Positions 1 through 9,041 of a stretch of 64,000 nt of DNA are shown piece after piece (positions within the stretch are counted from its first letter, which is position 1; each line of letters opens with the position of its first letter). The translations under genes and the position numbers were made by a program. A model generated the notes under the pieces. The model was not told the origin of the DNA. It saw only the letters and a program-made list of their open reading frames with translations, and searched no databases. The DNA is from Minicystis rosea (lineage in GTDB: Bacteria; Myxococcota_A; Polyangia; Polyangiales; Polyangiaceae), in NCBI GenBank assembly GCA_001931535.1, contig CP016211.1:2136501-2200500 (forward strand), written 5' to 3'.

Positions 1-544
1 AGGCATCTCGCTGCGCGCGAAAGCCTTCGGGCGAGGACGCGCCCGCGTCCGGATCGCGCAGGCCGCGCATCTTCTCGGCGAGATCCTGCGCGATGCCGAG
101 CACCTTGGCCTTCTGTTGATCGCTCAGCCCCGCCTGCTCGGTCAATCGATCGGCCCATCGCTGTTGGGCCTGCGTGCGGCGATCCTCGCGCTCGCCCGCG
201 CGCTCTTGTTGGATCCGATCCAACACGTCGCGCACGCCCGATTCGAAGACGGGATCATCGACCAGCGGCCGCGCGCGCGCCGGCTCGCCGGTGGCAGCGG
301 GCGCTTCGGCCGCCGCGCGCGGCGGAGGCGCGGAGCGGCGCTGTTGCTGCAGCCGGCTCACCTCCGCTTCGAGCGTCGCGATGCGCGCGGAGAGATCGCC
401 GTCGTCCTCGGCGCGCACGGTGGCCGCGGCCCGCGGCGCGCGCTCGTGATGGCCCGCGTTGCGGCCGGCGAAGTAGCCACCGCCCAAGCCGCCCAGCGCT
501 CCAGCCACGAGCGCGAGCCCTAAATCAGCGCGGACGACGCTCAT
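1..544 (-). CDS. Coiled-coil protein with glycine-rich N-terminal segment, partial
   Basis: The gene runs off the left edge, so about 181 N-terminal codons are visible, starting at the ATG complementary to 542-544. Residues 8-29 are Gly/Ala-rich with glycine-zipper-like spacing (GALGGLGGGYFAGRNAG) and could be a membrane segment. A short coiled coil follows at about residues 50-66 (ARIATLEAEVSRLQQQ), then an Ala/Pro linker, then a charged helical region containing LSDQQKAKVLGIAQDL. That last piece recalls Spy/CpxP-like helical proteins, but this is only a resemblance. Its start lies 20 bp inside the end of the lipoprotein gene at 525-1202, so the two are probably one translationally coupled operon. 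Function unknown. Confidence 0.7.
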   Translation of the reverse strand, partial: MSVVRADLGLALVAGALGGLGGGYFAGRNAGHHERAPRAAATVRAEDDGDLSARIATLEAEVSRLQQQRRSAPPPRAAAEAPAATGEPARARPLVDDPVFESGVRDVLDRIQQERAGEREDRRTQAQQRWADRLTEQAGLSDQQKAKVLGIAQDLAEKMRGLRDPDAGASSPEGFRAQRDA

Positions 545-1202
545 CGGTACGCCCCGGTGTCGGCCGCGTGGGCCGGTTGTTGTCGCCGGGTCGATCACGA
601 TCCCCGGGCTTGTCACGGTCTCGGTCACCGGGCCTGTCGTGATCGCGATCACCGGGCTTGTCACGGTCTCGGTCACCGGGCCTGTTGCGATCACCGGGCT
701 TGTCGCGATCGCGATCACCGGGTCTGTCGCGATCGCGATCGCCGGGGCGATCACCGGGCCGGTCGCGATCCGCAGGACGAGGCACCGGGCGGGCAGCGGG
801 GCGGGGGGCCACCCAACGACCGGGCTTGTGCTCCCAGCGGCCATTCACGCGCACCCAGCGCGGCTGTTGGTATTCGTAGCCCGTGCGGCGCGCCTCCCAA
901 TGGCCCGGCGCCCAAACATACTTGCCGCGATCCTGCTTCCACGTGCCATTGACCCAGAGCTGATCGGTGCTCGGCGGCGTGCCGGGATTCTCGACCTGAG
1001 GTGCGGGCGGCTCTTCCGTGGCGGTCTCGTCGGAGGGACCTTCGATGTCGGCCGCGGGCTCTTCCCCCGCCGGGGCCGCGCCGTTGTCGGGTTGCTGTTG
1101 CGGCTCCGGAGCGTCGTTGTGCGGCCGCCTGCAGCCGCCGGCCGCGGTCACGGCCATCATGGCTGCGAGGATTGCGCCGCGGGAGAGCTTCGTCGTCATC
1201 AT
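525..1202 (-). CDS. Lipoprotein with YXWXPGHW-type motifs and Arg/Asp/Pro/Gly repeat tail
   Basis: 225 residues. I start at the ATG at 1202 because GGAAGGACC precedes it and the product then opens with a clean lipoprotein signal (lipobox AAGGC, Cys24). A longer in-frame ORF exists upstream but has no such features. After a Pro/Glu-rich linker the middle holds aromatic-rich motifs of the YXWXPGHW kind (YVWAPGHWE, then WEHKPGRW), seen in bacterial envelope proteins of unknown role. The last 70 or so residues are degenerate (D)RDRPGD/RDKPGD repeats, encoded by a visibly repetitive DNA stretch at about 600-780; they are likely disordered. A perfect GC-rich hairpin (1230-1256) lies just upstream of the start codon. 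Function unknown; an outer-envelope location is likely. Confidence 0.75.
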   Translation of the reverse strand: MMTTKLSRGAILAAMMAVTAAGGCRRPHNDAPEPQQQPDNGAAPAGEEPAADIEGPSDETATEEPPAPQVENPGTPPSTDQLWVNGTWKQDRGKYVWAPGHWEARRTGYEYQQPRWVRVNGRWEHKPGRWVAPRPAARPVPRPADRDRPGDRPGDRDRDRPGDRDRDKPGDRNRPGDRDRDKPGDRDHDRPGDRDRDKPGDRDRPGDNNRPTRPTPGRTDERRPR

Positions 1203-1658
1203 GGTCCTTCCAGATCGAGCCCCCTGGGTGAGGGGCCGGCCTCGAGCCGGCCCCTCGGTGCGGCGTATCGCAACGCTCATGCCTGCTTCGCGATCGTGGA
1301 TTCGCGGGCCATTTTGCGAAGCACGGTCATCTTCCCCCACGGGCCACGGGGGCCTGACTCATTTCCAGACAAGCCTTTGCCTGAAAACCGGACAGCGCTG
1401 CCGGCGCATCGCGGCGCCGACGCCTCCTCGCGACCCCGGCGATCGAGCATCCGGTGAGGGCTCGACGACGCGCGAAATGAAGCTCGGCGCGCTCTCCAGC
1501 ATGGTCGGGCCGCAGCCGCCGGCGGCGCCGCGCAGCGTCACCGGATGTGGCCATTCTCACAAGGGCGTCGCCGTGCCCGCGCCCATTGTTGGGGGGCGAT
1601 GGCATGATGGCTTGCGTGCACCGCCGACCACGGCGACCATCCGGGGCGGAGGACGACG
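1203..1658. other. Divergent intergenic region without a supported gene
   Basis: 456 bp between the minus-strand lipoprotein and the plus-strand DUF2378-like gene. Apart from the hairpin at 1230-1256 I see no convincing coding frame: the open frames are Arg/Pro-rich and have no recognisable motif. It should carry promoters for both flanking genes, but I could not identify clear -35/-10 boxes. Confidence 0.5.
1230..1256. repeat. Perfect 11-bp-stem GC hairpin in the leader of the lipoprotein gene
   Basis: GAGGGGCCGGC (1230-1240), a 5-base loop CTCGA, then GCCGGCCCCTC (1246-1256). The stem is perfect. It lies 28 bp upstream of the minus-strand start codon at 1202, without a following T-run, so it is not an obvious terminator. 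Its stem resembles the first hairpin of the dispersed repeat family found at 8986, 50030 and 60295 (GGCCGG-CTCGT-CCGGCC), so it may be a relative of that family or an independent leader structure. Confidence 0.6.
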
Positions 1659-2213
1659 ATGGAGGTCAAGGGCACTGCCTTTCTGGCGCGCAAAGCGATG
1701 CTCGTCCAGGAGATCGGCGAAACGAAAGCCGCCGAGTATCTCGCGGCCTACGCCCGCGAAGATCCGACGTTCGAGGGCATCCTTGCCACGACGACCATTC
1801 CCATCGCGCGCTTCATCGCCTTCAACGAGGCGCTCGTCCGCGATTTCTACGGCGGCGATCGGACCTCGTACATGCGCATCGGCGCCGCCAGCGCGGAATG
1901 GGCGCTGACCGTCGGCCCTTACAAGCACATCCGCGCCTCGCGCAGCCTCGCCCAATTCGCCGAATCGGGCCGGGTCCTCTACGCAAACTATTTCACCGGG
2001 GGCCGCGCCGAGACCGCCATCGACGGCAACGTCATCGATCTTCGCATCCTCGGGATCGTCGCGCCGTATCGACACGTGTATTTCGAGTACGCCATCGTCG
2101 GCTACTTCCAGCGCGGCCTCGAGCTGGTGGGCGCCCGCGCCGTCCGTCAAGCGCGGATTCGCGGGTTCTCGCAGGGCGACGCCGACGTGCACTATCGCTA
2201 TACGATGGCATGA
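1659..2213 (+). CDS. DUF2378 (TIGR02265-like) myxobacterial family protein
   Basis: 184 residues starting at ATG 1659. The opening (MEVKGTAFLARKAML), the FYGGDRTSYMRIG segment, the SAEWALTVGPYK segment and the closing HVYFEYAIVGYFQRGLELVG block match my memory of a myxobacterial paralogous family of about 180 residues (DUF2378/TIGR02265). No signal peptide or membrane segment is visible, so it is probably cytoplasmic. The molecular function of the family is unknown to me. It stands alone between a divergent lipoprotein and the TonB-receptor gene. Confidence 0.7.
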   Translation: MEVKGTAFLARKAMLVQEIGETKAAEYLAAYAREDPTFEGILATTTIPIARFIAFNEALVRDFYGGDRTSYMRIGAASAEWALTVGPYKHIRASRSLAQFAESGRVLYANYFTGGRAETAIDGNVIDLRILGIVAPYRHVYFEYAIVGYFQRGLELVGARAVRQARIRGFSQGDADVHYRYTMA

Positions 2214-2338
2214 GATCTCGATTCGAGATCTGGAGTCGCAGGCGGAGCTCCCCGGTCTGAGCGGCCTTTGCCGTGCGCCGAAGCGTGACAGAACGTCAAT
2301 CGCCTTTCGTGCTGGAAGCGCGGCGTGGGCCCGCCGTG

Positions 2339-2378
2339 TCGATCCATGTTTGCGCGAGTCGATCCATGCTTGCGCGAC
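2339..2378. repeat. Two perfect-length 20-bp direct repeats upstream of the TonB receptor gene
   Basis: TCGATCCATG(T/C)TTGCGCGA followed by G or C, repeated head to tail at 2339-2358 and 2359-2378 with two differences. It lies about 100 bp upstream of the receptor start at 2481 in an otherwise featureless 267-bp gap. Two-turn tandem spacing of this kind fits a regulator binding site, but no regulator can be named. Confidence 0.55.
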
Positions 2379-2480
2379 GGACCGAGTCGGGCGCGCTCCT
2401 CCGAGCTATCCATCGTCGATGACGAGCCTCGAGATCTCATGAAGGGTATGGGGCACGAGCATTGCTGACCGGCGGCGCTC

Positions 2481-4801
2481 GTGCCCGACACCTCTGCGCT
2501 CCCAAGCGCATCCATGGTCCCATCGTGGTGCTCTCGGTCCGCACGCGCGCGCGTTGCCGCGTTGGCGTGCGCGCTGCTCGCGTTCGCGGCGGCGCCGTCC
2601 TCGAGCTGGGCCGCGCGCCCGAGCAGAGAGGCCGAGATCGCGCCGCCGCGCCCAAACGAGCCGCTCCATGCCGAGTATCCGACCGGCGCCATAGGGGAGC
2701 AGGACGTCGTCCTCGAAATCACGGTGGACGGCGAAGGACACGTCGAGAACGCACGCGCCGTCACGGGGCCTTCGCCGTTCATCGAAGCTGCTTTGCAAGC
2801 ATCGAGTGGTTGGCGCTTCGAGCCTGCCCGACAGAATGGCAAGGCCGTGCGCGCGCGGATCCGCGCCGCGATCCATTTCACCCCTCCATCCGTGCCCGAG
2901 GCGGCGAGCGAGGTTGTCGCAAAACCGACTCGGGTCGAGAGCCCAAAGGCATCTCCGGTGCCCAAGCCTCTCGAGGTCGTGGTCACGGGCGGCGCGCGTG
3001 CGCCCGGGGCCACGTCGCTCTCCAAAGCGGAAGTGCGCGTGCTCCCAGGGGCCTTTGGAGATCCCTTTCGGGCCATCGAAGCGATGCCGGGCGTGACGCC
3101 GGTGTTCTCGGGGCTACCGTATTTCTACGTGCGCGGCGCGCCGCCGGGCAACGTGGGTTATTTCCTCGATGGCATTCGCGTGCCGGCGCTCTATCACCTC
3201 CTCGCCGGACCCGCGGTGGTGCCGGGGTCGCTCATCCAGCGCGTCGACCTCTTCCCAGGCGGATATCCCGCCGAGCATGGTCGTTTCACAGGCGGTATCG
3301 TGGCGGGGGAGACGCGCCCGCCGGCCTCGGATTTTCATGCCGAGGGAGCGCTCCGGTTGGTCGACGCGGGCGCGCTCGTGGAGGCACCTTTGCCCGGTGG
3401 CCTCGGATCGGCGCTGGCGGGGGCGCGCTATTCGTATTCGACGCCGGTGGTTTCTCTCTTCGTTCCGGACTTCAAGCTCAATTATTGGGATTACCAAGGG
3501 CGGGTCGCGCTCAACCTCTCTTCGCACGATCGGCTCACGCTCTTCGCATTCGGCGCGCACGACTATTCGGCACGTCGCCAACAGGGTGTTTGGGAGCCGG
3601 TCTTTGCCACCGAGTTTCATCGGGTCGATCTCCGCTACGATGCCAAGATGGGGGAGCGCACCACCGTGCAGCACGGGGTGACCTTCGGGCGGGATCACAG
3701 CATCGCCGGCAATGGATCGATCGGCGCGCCGTCGGTGTCGAGCTCGCTCTTCGCGGCGCGCTCGCGGGTCGAGCATCGTGCGGCGGATGCGGTGCTGGTG
3801 CGCGCCGGCGCCAACGTCACCCTCGACACCTATGCGACCGATACCACGGCGCTCGCGGCCATCGATCGCGGGCTCTTCCCGAGCCGGGAAGACCTGAGCG
3901 TCGGTCTGTTCGCCGATGCGGTGATCGACGCGGGGCGCGGCGTGCAGATCACGCCGGGCGCGCGCATCGATCTCTGGGGATCGGCTGGGGCCACGGCGAT
4001 CTCGGCCGATCTGCGCCTCGCCTTGCGCGTCCCGGTGACGGAGCGCGTTCGCTTGATCGACGCCGTGGGCATGGCGCATCAACCACCGGGTTTCGTGCTC
4101 CAGGTGCCGGGCGCCGCCATCGGCGGCCTCGCGGGAGGGCTGCAACGCAGCGTCCAAACGAGCGCCGGTGTGGAGGTCGACTTGCCCCTCGAGATCAAGG
4201 GCACCGCGACGTTCTTCCACAATGCCTTCTTCAACCTCAGTGATCCCATGGGCCTCATCGGGGTAGGGGATCCCGACGGGAATCCAAGGCCGATAGGCGC
4301 GATCAACCAACGGGTGCGCGGCTCGTCGGTGGGCATGGAGCTCTACGTCGGACGCAAGCTGACGGAGCGGCTCGGCGGCTTCGTCTCCTATACGTTGTCG
4401 CGCTCGTCGCGCTCCTCGAGCACGGCCTCGTTCGCGGCGCAGTTCGACCGCACCCATGTCCTCAATGCGGCCTTGTCCTGGGACATCGGACTTGGTTTTC
4501 GCGTGGGATCGCGCGTCTCGTTCTACACGGGCATGCCGCTCACACCCTTCTATCCGCAGAGCAGCGTGGCCGCGTTCGGTCGAGATCGGCTCCCGCCTTT
4601 CTTCCGGCTCGACGCGCGCGCCGAGAAGCGGTGGGTGATCGGGGGCGAGGCTTCGTCTCGCTCGTCCTCGAAATGCAGAACGCCACGCTCTCCAAGGAGC
4701 CGAACGGCGTCGATTGCACCTACATCCCCACGGTGGCTTGCAAGCCGAGCCAGCTCGGGCCCATCAGCATCCCGAGCATCGGTGTCGAGGGTGGGGTGTG
4801 A
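2481..4801 (+). CDS. TonB-dependent outer-membrane receptor with N-terminal TonB-C domain (frameshifted near 4648)
   Basis: About 773 residues once one base is restored. After a signal peptide (hydrophobic stretch ending SSSWA) comes a TonB C-terminal-like domain (EYPTGAIGEQDVVLEITVDG, then WRFEPARQNGKAV), roughly residues 55-135, then a TonB-receptor plug (FRAIEAMPGVTPVFSGLPYF, YFLDGIRVP, RVDLFPGGYPAEHGRFTGG) and a beta-barrel. Such transducer-receptor fusions are outer-membrane substrate importers; the substrate cannot be told. At 4646-4651 the frame breaks: the next frame continues with GFVSLVLEMQNATLSKEPNG and ends at a TGA at 4799-4801, with a normal barrel ending (IPSIGVEGGV). The unbroken frame instead runs into Ser/Arg-rich nonsense. 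The GTG at 2481 is the longest start; the ATG at 2514 is an alternative. Confidence 0.8.
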
Positions 4802-4852
4802 GCGCGTCGCACGCATGAATGATCCCGACGAGGGTCGCAACAGTGCACCGCC

Positions 4853-6063
4853 ATGCGACGATCCTCTCTGCGCGCCGTCGCGGGCGCGTCGATCCTGTCA
4901 TCCATCGTTCTCGCCGGTGCCTGCAGCTCCTCATCCAACGTGGAATGTGGGCCCGATACGAAGTCATCCGACGGCAAATGCCTCGCGTCCACGGGTGAGC
5001 CCACAGGCATGGCGACCGGCGGCAGCAGCGGTGGCAGCGGAGGTACCGGCGGTGGCACGACCACGAGCTCGGGGACGGGCGCCGGCGGCTCCGATGGGCT
5101 GCCCATGAAGGGTGATCCTTGTCCTCACGATTCGATGGGCAACGACACGCTCGGCGCCCAATGCTCAGGCAATCTCCTCTACGACTGTTGGGGAACGAGG
5201 TTCAAATCACCGATTGTGCCGCGTTCGGCGGAGCGTGCGTGCCGGATCCGACCGAATGGACCGAAAATCGCTGCGTGGGTGGCTCGTTCACGCCGTGCAG
5301 CGTCGCGACGGACAAATCGAAGTGCTTCGACGGAGAGCACCTGCTGCACTGCGAACAAGCCGGCTATTGGGCGGCGTTGGAATGCCCATCCGTGTTCGGC
5401 AGCGGTTATACGTGCATGAAGGCGCCTGCTTCCGGCGAGTCGGGCTGTGTGCCTCCCGGCACGACGACATGCGATCCGGCGACCACCAAAGACATGTGCA
5501 GCGCAGACGGCTCGGCGCGGATCGTGTGCAGCAGTGGTTTCCTGATCACCGACTCGTGCGCCGACGATGGTAAGGAGTGCTCGCTCACCTTGGGGGGAAA
5601 GCCAGTTTGCGTGCCGCCGGGCGCGACGCCGTGTCAGATTGGTGTCGACAAGGGCGAGTGCATCGGCCAGGGCCTCATCGAGAGCTGCGACATCACCACC
5701 CTCCATCTCCTGGTGACGAGCTGTTCCGTTGGGACGACTTGCCAGACGAGCCCGGTCGGCTGGGCGGCGTGCAAGCCGCCCGGCACGCCGACCTGTGATC
5801 CCCAGACGTTTCAGCCATCGTGCCTGGATGGCAAGACGGCGCTCTGGTGCGAAGGCAGCGGCTTCGAGAAGCACGTGGATTGCGGGGCCCAGCACTGCAT
5901 GAACCAAGGCAGCTGCGCGGAGGCCGAGGACTGCAGCCCATCCTCGTACGCGGCCTCGTGTCAGGGCAACACCGCGCTCAACTGCCATCCATTCGGGTAC
6001 GTCACGCAGACGACCTGCGGCCTCGTGTGCTCGGTCCAGAACGGCGTCGCCGTCTGTCAGTGA
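4853..6063 (+). CDS. Cys-rich lipoprotein (frameshifted near 5192)
   Basis: About 403 residues after restoring one base. It starts at ATG 4853 with a lipoprotein signal (LAGACSSSS), then a Gly/Ser/Thr linker (residues about 53-80), then at least five roughly 50-residue repeats with paired cysteines and recurring CVPPG.. or CKPPG.. hinges (for example SGCVPPGTTTCDP, KPVCVPPGATPCQ, ACKPPGTPTCDP). The first frame ends its good sequence at LLYDCWG; the next frame resumes with NEVQITDCAAFGGAC, the break lying in the G run at 5190-5193. Such Cys-rich repeat proteins are typical of the myxobacterial cell surface and are probably disulphide-stabilised. It is 51 bp downstream of the TonB receptor and may be co-transcribed with it. 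Function unknown. Confidence 0.8.
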
Positions 6064-6117
6064 GCGGGCCGATTGCATCCCATTTCGTGCCTTCGGACGT
6101 TCGTGCTACGAGAGGCC

Positions 6118-6594
6118 ATGTCCTTCCACCGATTCGCACTCATGGGATTGTTGGCCCTCGGGGCGCCTGCCATCGTCGCGTGTGGCAAGAGCGACTCCGG
6201 GACGACGACCACCGTCACGACCACCCAAGCTGCGCCCGCGCCCAAGCCGGTCGCCACCACGCCGCCCGCCAAGCCGGCCACGGCGACCAAGCTCCCGGAC
6301 ATCATGACGTCCGAGCAGGCCAACAATCAGTTCAAGGCCGACAAGGCCTCGATGATGGGCCAAAAGGTCAAGATCAAGGGCTATTACATGGGCTACACGA
6401 AGCAGGGCGATCAGCTCAACGTGGACATCAGCCCGCAGCCGGACGTCGCCTCCAAGGGCCCGCTCTGCATCTTCCCCGCCTCGGCCAAGGCCGCGCTCGA
6501 CAAGGTCAGCCAGAAGAGCACGATCACCGCGAGCGGCACCGTCGAGGGCGACTTCTTCGGCCGGCCCAAGCTCACGGGCTGCAAGCTGGAGTAG
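6118..6594 (+). CDS. Small lipoprotein with OB-fold-like domain
   Basis: 158 residues from the ATG at 6118, chosen because the product then starts with a lipoprotein signal (ALGAPAIVACGKS). A Thr/Pro/Ala linker of about 45 residues follows, then a domain of about 95 residues with the pattern NNQFKADKASMMGQKVKIKG, a GYYMGYTK strand, and a closing ITASGTVEGDFFGRPKLTGC. The order of strands and the G-x-V-x-G ending recall tRNA_anti-like OB-fold lipoproteins. A second lipoprotein of similar plan lies at 55099-55578. It probably binds a ligand at the inner face of the outer membrane; no specific role can be given. Confidence 0.65.
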   Translation: MSFHRFALMGLLALGAPAIVACGKSDSGTTTTVTTTQAAPAPKPVATTPPAKPATATKLPDIMTSEQANNQFKADKASMMGQKVKIKGYYMGYTKQGDQLNVDISPQPDVASKGPLCIFPASAKAALDKVSQKSTITASGTVEGDFFGRPKLTGCKLE

Positions 6595-6692
6595 CCGGCC
6601 GCGCAGCGAGGCGCGACCGAGCTCGGGGGGAGCGTGCGCGCGCACCACGCAACAGGGGGTGAAGGTTCGATCCGCGTGAGCCGAGACGCCGC

Positions 6693-7109
6693 TCAATCGG
6701 GCACGGTGGCGGCCAAGGCACCGGCGGTGTCGTAGAAGTCGAGGTATTCGACGATCTTCCCGTCGCGGAATTTCCAGATGTGCGCCGTCGGCGACTCGAC
6801 CGCTTTGCCGGTCGCGCGGAATCGCCATCCACAACGGCCGATGACCGTCACGCGATCTCCGGCGCCGAAGATCTCGTCGGCGGAGAAATAAAGCATCTCC
6901 CAATCCGCCGCGACGGCCGTGAAATAGCCTTGGACCGCGCGGATCCCGCGCCGTGGCCCCGAGAACGACATGCCCGAGGCGCCGTCGGCCACCGAGCGAT
7001 ACACGATGTCGTCCGCGAAGAGCGCAAGCCAGACCGATGGGTCGGTTCCGCACGATTCGCTCCATGCTCGATAGGCTTCCCGGAGCTTCTCCACCAGATC
7101 CGTCGTCAT
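6693..7109 (-). CDS. SnoaL-like / nuclear transport factor 2-fold protein
   Basis: 138 residues. The ATG at 7109 is preceded by GAGGAGG at good spacing and gives a product of the usual family length; the upstream extension in the same frame is Arg/Pro-rich and unlikely. The NTF2-like pattern is clear: an N-terminal helix (LVEKLREAYRAWS), LFADDIVYRS, a middle helix with FTAVAADWEMLYFSADEIF, GDRVTVIGRCGWRFR, and the final strands HIWKFRDGKIVEYLDFYDT. The family includes cyclases, isomerases and binding proteins; the substrate is unknown. It is divergent from the FAD oxidoreductase at 7591. Confidence 0.8.
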   Translation of the reverse strand: MTTDLVEKLREAYRAWSESCGTDPSVWLALFADDIVYRSVADGASGMSFSGPRRGIRAVQGYFTAVAADWEMLYFSADEIFGAGDRVTVIGRCGWRFRATGKAVESPTAHIWKFRDGKIVEYLDFYDTAGALAATVPD

Positions 7110-7590
7110 GCTCGTCCTCCTCGCCCATCGCGGGCGACAGCGGCGCTCGATCGTGCTTTCGCTCCTGCGAGGAGCACCGTCGTTGCTTGGCGCTCGCGTC
7201 TCTCGGCACGAGGGCCGCCGATCGTGCCATCTCGATGGTGCCAGTCGGCGAGGCGGGCCAGGAATCGGATTTCTCCGGAATCGTGCGTCGGCGAGCTCGC
7301 GAGATGCGCGGCGCGGGCGCGGCTTCGACGGTGCGGACATCAACCATTCTCGGTTCACCATCGTGCGCGGGCGTGACCTTCGTGAACGGTTGTGTGCCAT
7401 CGGCTCACGAAGGAGTGATGGATGCGTTGGGTCGATGTCCGTCGTCCGCGTGCTCGGCGGAGGGGTCGTCGCTGGCGCGAGCGGCTCGGTGGGCCGCGCC
7501 GGCGTCGGGCAGCGCGCCCAATCACGCGACATCGCACAGCATCATGCGCGGCCATTCCGCTGCTCGGGGAGGTCCTCTATCCTCCGCTTC
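7110..7590. other. Divergent intergenic region without a supported gene
   Basis: 481 bp. Open frames across it, including a 5' extension of the FAD oxidoreductase frame, are Arg/Ser-rich, contain no motif and differ in composition from the flanking proteins. It presumably carries both promoters; none could be placed with confidence. Confidence 0.45.
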
Positions 7591-8946
7591 ATGCAAAGTG
7601 CTTCCGATTCACAAGCGCGTTTTCAGGGGCGTCATGCCGTCGTTCTCGGCGGCAGCATGGCGGGTCTCATGGCGGCGCGCGTGCTGTCCGACGCGTTCGA
7701 CGAGGTGACCATCGTGGAGCGCGATGCGCTCGGCGACGTGGCTTCTCCCCGCAAAGGTGTGCCGCAGAGCCGGCATCTGCACGTGCTCTTAAAGCGTGGG
7801 GAGGAGGTGCTTGCCGAGCTCTTCCCAGGCATCGTGGAAACCCTTGCTCAGGGCGGCGCGGAGCGGCTCGACTTCGCGCGTGATCTCCACTGGTATCATT
7901 GGGGCGGGTGGAAGGCGCGGTTCGACAGCGATTTGCTGGCGTGCTTCATGACGCGACCGTTCCTCGAGACGGAGGTGCGGCGGCGCGTGCTGTCGATCCC
8001 CAACGTGCGTGTCGTCGATCAGCACGACGCGCTCGGGATCACGTGCGCCGAGGGGCGCGTCACCGGGCTCAAGGTGCGTAAGCGCGACGGCGGCGCGGAG
8101 GAGACGTTGCCGGCGAGCTTGGTGGTCGACGCGTCGGGGCGCGGATCGCAGACGCCGAAATGGATCGAGGCGCTGGGCTATCCGAAGCCGCCCGAGTCGA
8201 CGGTGAAGATCCACGTGGGCTATGCGACCCGCTTCTACGAGCGGCCGGACCCGGCGCAGTTTCCGTGGAAGGCGCTCTACATCCTCGGCACGCCGCCTGG
8301 CAGCCGCCGTTTGGGCGTCATCATCCCCGTGGAAGGCGGCCGCTGGGCGGCGCTGGTCGCGGGCGTCCTCGGTGATCATCCGCCCGACGATCCGGACGGG
8401 TTCCTCGACTATGCGAAGGGGCTCCCGGCTCCCGATCTCCATCGGGCGCTGCTCGCGCTCGAGCCGGTCGGTGACATCGCGATCCACAAGTTCCCGTCGA
8501 ACCTGCGCCGTCACTACGAGCAGCTCACGCGTCGCATCGAGGGGCTCGTCGTGGTGGGTGATGCGCTGTGCTCGTTCAACCCCATCTACGGGCAGGGGAT
8601 GACGGCCGCGGCGCTCGACGCCCTCACGCTCGGGAGCTGTCTACGCGAGCACCGGCAGAGCGCGGGCAACGACCTCAAGGGACTGGCGGCGCGCTTCCAT
8701 CAGGAGGTGTCGCGGGTCATCGACGTCTTCTGGACGATGACGACCGGCGAGGACTTCCGTTACCCGGAGATCGAGGGCGATCGTCCGCCGGGCTACGCGA
8801 TGATGAAATGGTACCTCGGGCGCGTTCACGAGGTGGCAAAGCGCGACACCGAGGTGACGGGGAACTTCTTCCGCGCCATGCACATGCTCGAATCCCCGAA
8901 CGTGCTGCTCCAGCCGCGGATGGTGCTGCGGATGATGTTGGGGTGA
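7591..8946 (+). CDS. FAD-dependent oxidoreductase (hydroxylase/halogenase-like)
   Basis: 451 residues from ATG 7591, the first Met after which the Rossmann fold begins immediately. The dinucleotide motif is a variant, GGSMAGLMAARVL (residues about 18-30), followed by the ribose-binding acid (VTIVERD). The second FAD motif is GLVVVGDALCSFNPIYGQGM, matching the GD..h..P pattern of class A flavin monooxygenases. The sequence LVVDASGRGSQTPKWIEALG is also typical. The organisation fits flavin-dependent hydroxylases of the PHBH/geranylgeranyl-reductase-like superfamily; the substrate is not predictable and no halogenase-specific motif was found. It is flanked 3' by a dispersed hairpin repeat instead of another gene of the same direction. 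Confidence 0.8.
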   Translation: MQSASDSQARFQGRHAVVLGGSMAGLMAARVLSDAFDEVTIVERDALGDVASPRKGVPQSRHLHVLLKRGEEVLAELFPGIVETLAQGGAERLDFARDLHWYHWGGWKARFDSDLLACFMTRPFLETEVRRRVLSIPNVRVVDQHDALGITCAEGRVTGLKVRKRDGGAEETLPASLVVDASGRGSQTPKWIEALGYPKPPESTVKIHVGYATRFYERPDPAQFPWKALYILGTPPGSRRLGVIIPVEGGRWAALVAGVLGDHPPDDPDGFLDYAKGLPAPDLHRALLALEPVGDIAIHKFPSNLRRHYEQLTRRIEGLVVVGDALCSFNPIYGQGMTAAALDALTLGSCLREHRQSAGNDLKGLAARFHQEVSRVIDVFWTMTTGEDFRYPEIEGDRPPGYAMMKWYLGRVHEVAKRDTEVTGNFFRAMHMLESPNVLLQPRMVLRMMLG

Positions 8947-8952
8947 TGGAGG

Positions 8953-9040
8953 GATCACGTTTGGGGCCGCTCGCGGCCCCATCGTGATCAAAGGCCGGCT
9001 CGTCCGGCCTGGGGTTTGGGGCCGCTTGCGGCCCCATCGT
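8953..9040. repeat. Dispersed double-hairpin (REP-like) repeat, copy A with an extra unit
   Basis: The main unit (8986-9040) reads GATCAAA, then GGCCGG-CTCGT-CCGGCC, a linker TGGGGTT, then GGGGCCGC-TTGC-GGCCCC and ATCGT. It is preceded by an additional near-palindromic unit (8953-8989) in which GATCACG and CGTGATC flank a GGGGCCGC/GCGGCCCC hairpin. Matching copies lie at 50030-50088 and 60295-60352, and a shortened inverted one at 31343-31385. The repeat fills the gap between the convergent FAD oxidoreductase and zinc-ribbon genes, where it may also act as a bidirectional transcription barrier. Confidence 0.85.
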
Positions 9041-9041
9041 A

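Noticed and set aside
3114..4457. A 447-codon open frame on the minus strand
   Set aside because: Antisense to the TonB receptor; composition is Arg-rich and no domain is visible.
7108..7590. N-terminal extension of the FAD oxidoreductase
   Set aside because: The extension is Arg/Ser-rich, and the Rossmann fold begins right after the internal ATG at 7591.
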